Source: Marinilabiliaceae bacterium JC017 (lineage in GTDB: Bacteria; Bacteroidota; Bacteroidia; Bacteroidales; Marinilabiliaceae). Taken from it: a DNA stretch of 64,000 bases. The DNA lies in NCBI GenBank assembly GCA_004296775.1, contig RHGE01000031.1, positions 24,509 to 88,508 of the forward strand, in the 5' to 3' direction. The position numbers and the translations under genes are program-made. This document shows, piece by piece, positions 1-8,290 of this stretch; position 1 is the first letter of the stretch; each line of letters opens with the position of its first letter. Under the pieces are notes generated by a model. It did not search any database and was not told where the DNA came from. It saw only the letters and a list, made by a program, of their open reading frames with translations.

Positions 1-181
1 CTTCACTTCCTGCAGAAGCGAGTTTGATGCCATTGGCTTCAAAACAGACAACCTCTTCGCCAATCAAAACCTCTTCCAACCCCAAAACAGAAAAATCAGG
101 TTCTTGATCTTTATCATCCTCTTCCCTACACCCCACCGTAAACATTATTGCAAATAACGAAATAGCTAAAAATAACCTCAT
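1..181 (-). CDS. Lipoprotein, 3' end cut off by the window
   Basis: Reading leftward from an ATG at 179-181, the frame stays open to the window edge (60 codons seen). The N-terminus is a short hydrophobic signal peptide ending in a lipobox FTVGC (Cys18), followed by an acidic stretch (REEDDKDQE). This is the usual signature of a Bacteroidota lipoprotein sent to a membrane surface. The rest of the protein lies outside the window, so no function can be given. The upstream 170 bases separate it from the next gene on the same strand. Confidence 0.7.
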   Translation of the reverse strand, partial: MRLFLAISLFAIMFTVGCREEDDKDQEPDFSVLGLEEVLIGEEVVCFEANGIKLASAGSE

Positions 182-351
182 ACTAAAACACCCTTATGTT
201 ATGTTTGAATATTAAATGGCGAAGGTAATCCTTCCACCTGAGTTTTCACATATTGAAACTCAAAATTCAAATAACAATCCAGCTTTAGTTTGATAGTCCA
301 ACAAGGCAATATCTGTATTTCCCCCAATAGAAAACACCATTTCCCTTACCA

Positions 352-1590
352 TCAGTTGTTTTCAGCAAGCGTCAGATAACCCGCCAAAGCCTTGCCTTTA
401 GCGATTGCATCCCCCTTCTGCCCCCATTTTTCAGCATCAAAATCAAACAAATGACCACAACCGGCATCATCAAACAACTGACGTAAACGAGCATGGTTAC
501 CAATATCACTTTTGGTGAAAGTACTGAGTTTATCCATCTTCCAAAAAGGAATATCCGCATAGGAAAGCCTACCCAGCCTGGCTAACTTATCCCCTTCCGG
601 TGTTTTTCGATGGGTTAGAAATAAAAAAGTACGCACCAGCACCTGACCACTAGAAAAATCCAGCACCAGGTAGCCCAGTTTAACATTATCAAAATAATAC
701 TCAACCATTGACTGTTCCTGATACTCTACAACCTTAAATTTACTCAACGACCCTAGCATATTGGAATGCACTACGCATTTCTCTAATCCATCAAGCCGTT
801 CATATAACCTCAACAAAGCATGTGACTGAAGGTAAATATCGGCATCGAAAGGTTCCACAGTCTCTCCTGTTTCTTTATCATGGCCAATTAAACGAGCCGT
901 GAGCCACCTCATCCCTTTTTCGTAAGCATTTGGCACACCGATACGGAAAGCCGGCCGTGCTCCTTCTTCTATCTTAAAAACACGTTTCTGACAAAAAACC
1001 CGATGAACAATAAAATTGATGGATGTACCGTTATTTTCAACGTCACTCCTTTTAACCACTACATCCATCCAGTAATACCGGGAATTGGCTTTGCAATACT
1101 GGCGGGCAATAACATCAACCACCCCCAGCAAATAAGTAGTAGGATCCCCGTTTTTTTCAACCATCTCAACAACCGGCATCAAGCCTTCTTTTACCTGACT
1201 CGCCCGGGGGTACCAATCCAATTCAAGCGTCTCCTGATACCGCCATAAGATATGACCATATTCCAAATATTCTATTAACGTAAAATCGGCATACTCTTCT
1301 TGTAATAATGGGAAATTATTAACGCTAAAATGCACAAGCGCCTCCATCTTCTTGAGAACCATTGACGGGATTTGAGTACCTGGAGCTGTTTTTACTTTAA
1401 ATTGCTTGAGATGATACCCAAACAAGGTATTATACTCCCTGGCAGGAATGAGTTTCAACACATCGGTAATTCCTAATTTTCTACCAAAATCAAATAACCT
1501 GGCAATAAAATACTTCTTTTGTGCGGCTAATTGTTGCTTACGCTCCTGCGTACTGACACCTTTTTTCCGGCGTTTTTTAGTTTTGGACAT
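352..1590 (-). CDS. Unrecognised 412-aa cytoplasmic protein
   Basis: A long, well-formed frame with a strongly basic N-terminus (Lys/Arg-rich over residues 3-20) and no signal peptide or membrane segment. I recognise no family motif. Composition is mixed alpha/beta, with many aromatic residues in the middle, such as NSRYYWMDVVVKR around residues 169-181. Nucleic-acid binding would fit the basic N-terminus, but that is only a guess. It stands alone, about 500 bases away from the chemotaxis gene on the same strand. The length of the frame and its amino-acid composition make it a credible gene. Confidence 0.75.
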   Translation of the reverse strand: MSKTKKRRKKGVSTQERKQQLAAQKKYFIARLFDFGRKLGITDVLKLIPAREYNTLFGYHLKQFKVKTAPGTQIPSMVLKKMEALVHFSVNNFPLLQEEYADFTLIEYLEYGHILWRYQETLELDWYPRASQVKEGLMPVVEMVEKNGDPTTYLLGVVDVIARQYCKANSRYYWMDVVVKRSDVENNGTSINFIVHRVFCQKRVFKIEEGARPAFRIGVPNAYEKGMRWLTARLIGHDKETGETVEPFDADIYLQSHALLRLYERLDGLEKCVVHSNMLGSLSKFKVVEYQEQSMVEYYFDNVKLGYLVLDFSSGQVLVRTFLFLTHRKTPEGDKLARLGRLSYADIPFWKMDKLSTFTKSDIGNHARLRQLFDDAGCGHLFDFDAEKWGQKGDAIAKGKALAGYLTLAENN

Positions 1591-2087
1591 TAGGTAAGAT
1601 TCTAATTGGTTACTTAAAAGTATAAAGTTTTAGGTTTCCCACAAAACAAACAACTTTTTACATGATATTGCCCGTCGCAGCATCCATCTCCCTCTTCCAG
1701 ACAGAGATAACATTTGAAGCAACCTAAATTAGCGCATCCATTAGTCCATCTAATTAACTCCTCCTTTGCTGTCGCCTATTAGAAGTAAGTTCACACTAAG
1801 GTTCTGCAAAACAAAAAAGGATCAAGACAAGTTTGATTGTGAAGACAACCGCAAAAAAAAGGATGTGCTAGAAATTCTCTAAAACACTAGGTTCTCAAGA
1901 ATTTCATAAAACACATCCTTTGCTCTTTGAATTTTATAGCCTGATTAATTCATAATAGATCGTTAAATAATTGATCTCAAACTAATATACATTCAACTCA
2001 TTTGCAGAGCTACAAAAGTACTAGTCATCAAATAATCACAACCCGCCTTTCAGATAGCAAGAAAAATTTAACGACCTAACAAATTCA
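1591..2087. other. Intergenic region with nested inverted repeat
   Basis: No convincing gene. The stretch holds a nested inverted repeat: a 10-base arm at 1858-1867 pairs with 1912-1921, and inside it an 8-base arm at 1871-1878 pairs with 1898-1905. This could be a terminator for the chemotaxis gene, a small structured RNA, or the remains of a small inverted-repeat element. Nothing else stands out. Confidence 0.5.
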
Positions 2088-3191
2088 TCAAACTGAAAAA
2101 TAACTCATTAACTCATCCATTTTTTTAGCCTGTTCCTTCAGCTGACTGGCACTGGCATTCATCTCTTCACTGCTGGCAGATGTTTCCTGCGTCACAGAAT
2201 TCAATTGCTGTATGGATACTGAGATCTGATCGATACCTTGGTTCTGTTCAATATTCCCAATGGTAATTTCATTCACTAAATTCGCTGTTTTCTCAACATC
2301 AGGTGCCGTTGTTTGAAGGGTTGTTTGAGCAAATTTTGCTATTTCCAATGACGTCTCCGTCAATTCATGAATGGTATTCGTCATTTCCTGGCTATTTTCA
2401 GCTAATTTCTGAACCTCACGAGCCACGACAGCAAAACCTTTGCCATGTTCCCCTGCACGTGCTGCCTCAATGGCGGCATTAAGAGATAATATCTTAGTAT
2501 TTTGAGATATTTTATTGATATTATCCACATTGACATAGATATTATGTATTGCTTTACCTGCCCTTTCAGCATCATCCATTACCACTACTATTCCCTTTTG
2601 CGCTTTTGTTGAAATCTTTTCAGCATCCCGGGCATTAGAAGTGGTTTGTTGTATACTAACTGTCATCTCCTCGATAGCTGACGTCACCTCTTCCGTTGCT
2701 GCAGCCTGAGTATTGGCTCCCTCTGCTAATTGCTGAGCGCTAACAGAAAGCTGATCACTATGGTTAACCACCTCTTTGGATACCATTTTCATATCACGCA
2801 TGATCTTAGTTGTTATCGACACCATTTCATCCAGGTGATTAACTATCTTTCCGTATTCATTATTTTGGCTCTTAAACTCCTGAACTTCGGTAGTATCCAT
2901 CTTCCCCTCCGACATCTTCCTGAAGACCTGTTCAATGGCATTAAGCGGAGCTTTAATCATATTAATCAACAGGTAAAACGTTACAAACAACGCTACCAAA
3001 GCTGGAATAAATAAATAATAATTCCATGTTATGGCAAACGAAAAAGAGGTATACGCCAAACACATCAAGGAGGGCAAAATAGTAAACGCAATCTTTCGAA
3101 TGATCGAATTTTTCCCTATATAATTAATAAATAAGATATACGATATCGAACTCGCAACCAAAAGCAGCAAATAAATTATGAAAACATTCAT
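2088..3191 (-). CDS. Methyl-accepting chemotaxis protein without a large sensor domain
   Basis: The C-terminal half is a typical MCP signalling domain: the conserved hairpin tip region reads [20 protein letters not shown], flanked by long heptad-rich helices, and it would contact CheA/CheW. The N-terminus has three hydrophobic helices (about residues 1-24, 33-54, 58-78) with hardly any loop between them, then a HAMP-like linker (about 80-130). There is thus no periplasmic ligand-binding domain. Input may come through the membrane segments, or from the 288-aa protein encoded 15 bases upstream on the same strand. The family assignment is firm; what it senses is unknown. Confidence 0.92.
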   Translation of the reverse strand: MNVFIIYLLLLVASSISYILFINYIGKNSIIRKIAFTILPSLMCLAYTSFSFAITWNYYLFIPALVALFVTFYLLINMIKAPLNAIEQVFRKMSEGKMDTTEVQEFKSQNNEYGKIVNHLDEMVSITTKIMRDMKMVSKEVVNHSDQLSVSAQQLAEGANTQAAATEEVTSAIEEMTVSIQQTTSNARDAEKISTKAQKGIVVVMDDAERAGKAIHNIYVNVDNINKISQNTKILSLNAAIEAARAGEHGKGFAVVAREVQKLAENSQEMTNTIHELTETSLEIAKFAQTTLQTTAPDVEKTANLVNEITIGNIEQNQGIDQISVSIQQLNSVTQETSASSEEMNASASQLKEQAKKMDELMSYFSV

Positions 3192-3206
3192 GATTAATTA
3201 ATTATT

Positions 3207-4073
3207 TTAATAGAACCAACATTTTAAATTTACAGCGTGCTTATCCTTGCCGATAACGCCATTTGTATCGTAATAATCAGAGGTTGCAGAATCAGAAGTT
3301 ATAAGAGTGCTATCGATATTTAACACCTCATCGGCAAATACAAATGAGACGGCATCCATAACCACCTTTTTTACACAGTACGTTTCATTCACCTTACCTC
3401 TATTGGCATTATAATTATAACCGGCAAGACTGACCAATGCCTGACTAATACGCGCAACTGGCAAGGCTGGATAATTATCAAAATGGCCTACGCAAACTTT
3501 CTTATCAATAGCCCCCAGAGAACCTGAACAATATGTTGACGACGTTGTCAAATCATAAATATCTATCCCTTGCGTGTAAGGATTGTTAAACAGATCTTTT
3601 GGCGTTTCCTGTTTGTGAAGCCTAAACATCCTCTCAAATAACGAAGCCGTAAGCACTGAGTACTCCACAATAATGGTATAAACTATTTTACCATCCAAAG
3701 TAGATAAATGCCCTTGTGCAATCGCTTTTTTCCGATTAAACGAAAGAGTCGTCATCTTACCCTTATACTCTTTATCGTCATAGGCATTGTCATCCTTCCG
3801 TTCTAAAGTAGCCTTGGAGGCTAAATAATAGTGTTTCTCCTTTTTGGGATTGACATTAGCAACCGCTAATGATCCGAGTATGGCCAAGTGCCTGCCGGCT
3901 TCTGCTAAACTCATTCCCCTGGTTTCATCTTTTGAGTCGAGCTCCTGACTAACAAGTGCCGTAACCACCTCATTATCCGCTTTAACATCTCTTAATGCAA
4001 AATAAGGTTCTGTAACCTCAATAATCTTTAGTAACTGATCTTGGACTTGTTGTAATTCTTCGATTTGGATCAT
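3207..4073 (-). CDS. Unrecognised 288-aa protein co-directional with the chemotaxis gene
   Basis: A soluble protein with no signal peptide. It lies 15 bases upstream of the MCP gene, so the two are probably one transcript. The sequence has a helical N-terminus and a mixed middle part (for example KKEKHYYLASKATLERKDD near residues 77-95). I do not recognise the family. Operon context suggests a partner or ligand-sensing protein for the chemoreceptor, but an enzyme with an unrelated role is equally possible. Confidence 0.75.
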   Translation of the reverse strand: MIQIEELQQVQDQLLKIIEVTEPYFALRDVKADNEVVTALVSQELDSKDETRGMSLAEAGRHLAILGSLAVANVNPKKEKHYYLASKATLERKDDNAYDDKEYKGKMTTLSFNRKKAIAQGHLSTLDGKIVYTIIVEYSVLTASLFERMFRLHKQETPKDLFNNPYTQGIDIYDLTTSSTYCSGSLGAIDKKVCVGHFDNYPALPVARISQALVSLAGYNYNANRGKVNETYCVKKVVMDAVSFVFADEVLNIDSTLITSDSATSDYYDTNGVIGKDKHAVNLKCWFY

Positions 4074-4780
4074 CTTCTTTTGTTAAATTATGTAAGTATT
4101 TGGTTTATTAATTAATGCTTTAGTAAGGATATCAGTCACTATTAAAACTTTACCAGAATAATTAGGTGCATGTTTTTTGTATAACTGCATTATCTTGAAC
4201 AGCTCTTTACTAATGCCTTTTAAATTCATAAAAAAACGTCCTGCGTTTTTTATGTATGTTTCTAGAGTACTTTATACTATCATAGAGGCAATTAGAGCAT
4301 CATGCATCATATTTATATTAATTCCTAAAAGCAATGTTATATGTTTGCTTGGCTAAAATAACAATAATAGTTTAAAATACTTTGTTAATAAAAATATTTT
4401 TGCATTTCGAGCTATTACACACAACACGTAGCTTTTCAGAACATATTTAACCCTAAGGCATTAAACATATACACTGAATTTTATCATGTATTACGGGGAA
4501 AAACACAATTCTACAATTAATGTAATCCGAAACATATTGTTGCTAATAAATGCCTTCTACCAATACTTACGGACACCTAGATCGTTTTTAACTCCGAAGC
4601 ACCGTTTTATACAAAAACCTAAAAAACTCATTAATTTCTCAACCCAGACAGCCAAAGATGGAGCTATTGGAAAATCCAACAGAAGAAAACGAAGTTATTC
4701 AATGTAGCCAGTAGCAAAATATGATTTTAGAAAACAAAAACTTAACGTCTTAGGTTTAGTGATATTTATAATATCAATAA
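4074..4780. other. Intergenic region, AT-rich, one terminator-like hairpin
   Basis: I see no supported gene here. A 73-codon frame at 4486-4707 has no recognisable features and is probably chance. A hairpin with A-rich and T-rich arms (4227-4238 with 4244-4254, loop of 5) could work as a terminator or as an upstream structure for the 288-aa gene. Confidence 0.5.
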
Positions 4781-5197
4781 GATGCCGTCAAAAACTCATA
4801 CAACACCTACAACAACAATGGAGATTTAATAAGCAAAAACGAGCTGTCATATAACAACGAAGACAATCGAAAGTATAAAACATACAATATTGAAGGAAAG
4901 GAAATAACCAAAGGCACCAACTATCTTCAGAATGGCAGAATGATAAAACAGCATCAGTTTTTGGTCCATAACGAAAAACAAACCGAAGAACAGGTTATGC
5001 TTTATGAATACACAACAGAAGGCTATACCAAAGAAATAAAATGAATTAACGACGAAAACAATACCCTTTTCCACGAAAAATTAGAATACCTGGAATTTGA
5101 CAAAAACGGCAATTGGACTAAAGCACTTCGCTACGAAGCTAAAGATGAGCAATCAAAACCCGAAAGTGTAACCATAAGAGAATATGAGCATTTTTAA
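4781..5197 (+). pseudogene. Decayed fragment of a Rhs-like or YD-like surface protein
   Basis: One frame runs for 139 codons from just after a stop to the TAA at 5195-5197, interrupted only by TGA at 5042-5044. The translation (for example NNNGDLISKNELSYNNED, then YLEFDKNGNWTKALRYEAKDE) has the aromatic/Asp-Gly-Asn rhythm of Bacteroidota wall or lipoprotein repeats of the YD/Rhs type. There is no start codon or signal peptide in frame, so the 5' part is lost. Both halves keep the same style, which points to a recent nonsense mutation in an already truncated gene. Family placement is tentative. Confidence 0.6.
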
Positions 5198-5366
5198 AAC
5201 GGACTTATTCTCACATTTTACAATCTACACCCCCCTTCATACATTAATTATTCCGGAATGAGGGAATTTTTATAGAACAACCCGGCTTTTGCGCAGTGGT
5301 CGTTGAACATCTCCATACTCAACAGGGAATAACACAAGTACCTTCCAGGTACCAACAAGGGGTTTG

Positions 5367-5405
5367 CTACGGATCAACTCCGCTGTTAGCGGAGTTGATC
5401 CGTAG
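5367..5405. repeat. 18-bp perfect inverted repeat with 3-base loop
   Basis: Bases 5367-5384 pair perfectly with 5388-5405 around a GTT loop. The stem is far longer and more GC-rich than its surroundings and no T-run follows, so it is not an ordinary intrinsic terminator. Part of it (CGGATC ... TTAGCGG) resembles the small hairpin repeats found elsewhere in this window. Confidence 0.85.
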
Positions 5406-5658
5406 TTGTCCCGACCCAGGTACAAAGAAGACCCATAGAATCTCCTTTAAAATACGAGAAGCGCCCAACCAATAGCCTACAGCTTTTCACGTAAAATCAG
5501 TAAGAAATGCTAATTACACATCTGAGGGAAAATTTTAAACCCAACAGACTTACGGCCATCAAATCGCCTCATACTCTCCATGAAAAAATCCCTGCTTTAC
5601 TGCCGGGGGTTTCCATATCACACATTTAAAGGTTCATGATCTGTATAGTTAGTTGAAA

Positions 5659-5776
5659 CCTAACCTGGACAAGCCAGAAAAGTAAAAAGTATCAAGTACA
5701 AAGTATCAAGATGATTTACTGCTCGCCAAAATATTTAGCCAATAAATACACCAATATCACCCGTAAGACACTAACT
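5659..5776 (+). repeat. Dispersed repeat family B, copy 1
   Basis: About 118 bases beginning CCTAACCTGGACAAGCC and ending near ATCACCCGTAAGAC. Close copies occur at 12860-12974 and 23265-23373, with shorter relatives near 12098, 19497, 38008, 41101, 48390 and 63203. The copies lie between genes and have no conserved open frame. Confidence 0.85.
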
Positions 5777-6012
5777 ATTAGTAATGTAATACTATACAAT
5801 CGCGTACTAGCGGGGGTAAAGAAAAACCCTGCAACATGGCTACTACAAGGCCTTTTTGTTATTATTTTCTGTATTAAACCACACGATACAATTGTGCAAA
5901 CAAGGATTGGTTAAAAGGTTATGCAAGCCAGTATTATCAGCAGACAAGGGAATTAGTCAAATGATTTTAACTAAAAGATTGCCATCTGTGATCACATAGA
6001 AGGAACCTTGTT

Positions 6013-6185
6013 TTGTTTTTTTTACCGCGGGACAGGAAAAATAGCCGCGGGAGCCGTTTCCAGCCCGCGGGACGACTCCCCCTATCCGCGGTGTTTAATT
6101 ACTTTTCCGCGGGATTAAACAAATATCCGCTGAAACGGAATATTTTACCGCGGGAACAGATGCCCAATCCGCGGGATCAGATGTT
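6013..6185 (+). repeat. CCGCGGG-rich block, left copy
   Basis: A block of about 170 bases in which the SacII-like word CCGCGG recurs every 20-30 bases, joined by short AT-rich linkers. A second copy in the same orientation lies at about 30283-30440, on the other side of the NRPS island, with the same linkers in the same order. High GC content sets it apart from its surroundings. Confidence 0.85.
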
Positions 6186-6630
6186 GAACGGAACACACTT
6201 CTCGTGTTCGTCTGGCAACTCCGACAGGGATATTAACATAATAGCAATAATCCCTGTCAGGGTAACATTGCCCCTTCCAACACCATCTCCCTCATCTCTA
6301 TCCCTCCAACCGAAACGCACAAATCCTCTCTTGCCAGAGAGGACCGAGGTGAGGTGGAAAAACAAGCCACTGCAAAACACCATAACAAAACCCGGCCACC
6401 CTGAAGCAACCGGGCATTTATCTTCATTTATCTGTTCTTTGTTAATCTGCAATGATTGTTGAAAAATAACCAGCAAATACGACTAAGTTGCAAACTTTGC
6501 CGAGCCTTTTTTTGGATCACTTGCTGCCTTGATTTGAAATCCATGCCTTTTCATTTAATCACAAATACATCCCATTAACTCGTTTCCCTTCACAATCATT
6601 CACATCCCTGTGAGATAAAGATGTTATAAC

Positions 6631-6657
6631 ACGGATTGCAAATCCGCGTTAGCGGGG
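6631..6657 (+). repeat. Small hairpin repeat, GATT-GCA-AATC type
   Basis: A 6-bp stem (CGGATT / AATCCG) around a GCA loop, followed by a CG-TTAGCGGGG tail. It belongs to a family in which the stem sequence changes but base pairing and the tail (GC..NAGCGRGG) are kept; other copies are at 33891, 41203 and 41589. Confidence 0.75.
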
Positions 6658-7097
6658 AACAGAGGGAAATGTAAAGAAATTATAACACAGATTGAAAATC
6701 CGAGCTAGCAAAGGAAGGAGATGGTGAATGTTGAAATGTGAGACGTGGAGATATTCGATGTTTGGATTTTGGGATAAAATAGATAGAGATATTAAAAGTA
6801 CGTGCAGATATGATTGGATGTATTATGTTTGGATATTGGTGGATATAGGAGGTTAGAGGCAGGAGATTGGAGAGGGAATGAGGTTTTGAATCATTAGAAA
6901 TATGGTGGAAATAGATGGAAATAATAAACACCCCGACTGATTGATCGTACCTCACAATCAGCCACCTCTCCTTGAAAAAGAGAAGAAATGATGAGGATGT
7001 TCGATTTACGATGTAGGGATAAATCGACTACAATCGTCACGTAATGATTTACAGCGAAATGTAAGTTTTGAAAAAAGGCATCCGCAACTCATGCTGG

Positions 7098-8099
7098 TTA
7101 ATATTTACTTCCTACATAAGGCTCCTGTTTTGATTTCAAATAGTAGCGTTTGGGGCTTATTCCATAGTAATCTTTAAAGGCTCTGATGAAACTTTCAGAA
7201 TGATTGTACCCTAGCTTATCTGCAATTTCATACATGCAATAATTTTCTTCCTCAATATATTGTTTGGCCTGTTCCATGCGTGTTCTCAGCAGGAATTCAG
7301 ATATACTTAGCTGAAACACGCGCTTAAACCCCGATTTCAGAAAATGCTCATTGGTTGATGTTTGCAAACTCAATTCGGGTAATTTAAGAGGCCTGGAAAT
7401 ATTTTGCCGGATTAATTCAGCTGCTTCATATATTTTAATGTCATTATAATTCCTGCTTATAAGCTTCCCCTTTTCCTGATATACCTGCAATTGTTCAAAT
7501 TGAAGAAACAGCAATTCAGACACCTTTGCTTTTAAATAAAAACCGGAGAATGGTTTATCCATATCGCATTGACAGAGATCCATGATAACCTCCTTCATTT
7601 TAGGGAAAATTGGCAAGGGGCCATCGGACAAGGCAAAGGGCATATTGTTCTTTATCTTATGATGAATGGCCTGTATATTCCCTTTAAGGGAGCGTGTAAA
7701 AGCATAAAATTGCTGTTTCGTATACACCACCTCAAATATGGTAAGGTGTTGCGCCTGTGAAATATTCACCACAGCTGACTTGTTGGGCGAAAAGAATATA
7801 TTGTGCGTCTCTTCAGGACAAAGATAATCCATATCGTCTGCCTCATCGAGACTACATTTTCCATTTAAAACAAAACTCTGTTTAATGATAGGAATTGATG
7901 ATTTTGCCAGAAAACTGCAATTCTGCTTTCCATAGATTTGATTTTTATAAAGAAAAAAGTCATTATGCCTTTTCACCATTATATGTGAATCAACATTGGA
8001 ATTATTGCTATTACAACTAGAGCATCTCCCCTCCTTCAAAGAGCTCCTGAACTCACCTGCTATACACTCTCCTTTAAGGTCGTAAAAACTAATTAGCAT
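7098..8099 (-). CDS. AraC-family transcriptional activator, PchR-like arrangement
   Basis: The C-terminal third (about residues 225-325) is a two-HTH AraC DNA-binding domain; the second helix-turn-helix reads EIADKLGYNHSESFIRAFKDYYGISPKRY, interrupted only by normal family variation. The N-terminal 220 residues are a divergent ligand-sensing domain with several Cys and His residues. The gene is divergent from the TonB receptor gene with 191 bases between the starts, and two direct repeats suited to AraC binding lie just upstream of the receptor promoter. By analogy with PchR-type regulators it probably binds the imported compound and switches on uptake and synthesis. That role is inferred. 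Confidence 0.88.
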   Translation of the reverse strand: MLISFYDLKGECIAGEFRSSLKEGRCSSCNSNNSNVDSHIMVKRHNDFFLYKNQIYGKQNCSFLAKSSIPIIKQSFVLNGKCSLDEADDMDYLCPEETHNIFFSPNKSAVVNISQAQHLTIFEVVYTKQQFYAFTRSLKGNIQAIHHKIKNNMPFALSDGPLPIFPKMKEVIMDLCQCDMDKPFSGFYLKAKVSELLFLQFEQLQVYQEKGKLISRNYNDIKIYEAAELIRQNISRPLKLPELSLQTSTNEHFLKSGFKRVFQLSISEFLLRTRMEQAKQYIEEENYCMYEIADKLGYNHSESFIRAFKDYYGISPKRYYLKSKQEPYVGSKY

Positions 8100-8205
8100 A
8101 TTGGTTTGGTTTAAATTTTATGCCAAATTTAATTCCTTATAAAAAGCAATAATATCATTATAAATAATGATTTAATGATAGCAAAAACACAAAATACCCC
8201 TTTCT

Positions 8206-8238
8206 ATAATGCTAGTTTATACTACCATAATGCTAGTT
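8206..8238 (+). promoter_or_regulatory. Probable AraC operator: two 12-bp direct repeats
   Basis: The word ATAATGCTAGTT occurs at 8206-8217 and again at 8227-8238. The start-to-start distance of 21 bp is two DNA turns, as expected for an AraC-type protein binding one face of the helix. The site abuts the core promoter of the receptor gene and lies between it and the divergent AraC gene. Confidence 0.7.
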
Positions 8239-8257
8239 AGGAAATAGACATATCATC

Positions 8258-8265
8258 TACTTTTG
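8258..8265 (+). promoter_or_regulatory. -7 element of the TonB receptor promoter
   Basis: TACTTTTG matches the Bacteroidota -7 consensus TAnnTTTG, 25 bases before the receptor ATG. There is no TTTG at the usual -33 position; the AraC-type direct repeats occupy that place instead, which fits an activator-dependent promoter. Confidence 0.65.
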
Positions 8266-8290
8266 CACTGTTTAAAACTATTCTAAACAA

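Larger units (their letters stand above)
5198..7097. other. 1.9-kb repeat-filled intergenic region left of the NRPS island
   Basis: No gene is supported; the open frames here are by-products of repeats. It contains, in order, an 18-bp perfect hairpin (5367-5405), a copy of dispersed repeat family B (5659-5776), a degenerate small hairpin repeat (about 5791-5816), the CCGCGGG block (6013-6185), an inverted repeat (about 6221-6257), two more small hairpin repeats (6631-6657 and a worn copy near 6687-6715), and a GA-rich low-complexity tract (6710-6990) whose last part recurs at 29862-29910. Confidence 0.7.

Noticed and set aside
4486..4707. 73-codon gene
   Set aside because: No ribosome site, family pattern or conserved context; more likely chance in AT-rich sequence.
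6013..6476. 149-codon plus-strand and 99-codon minus-strand genes over the CCGCGGG block
   Set aside because: The frames run through a repeat that recurs at 30283 with frame-changing differences; no protein features.
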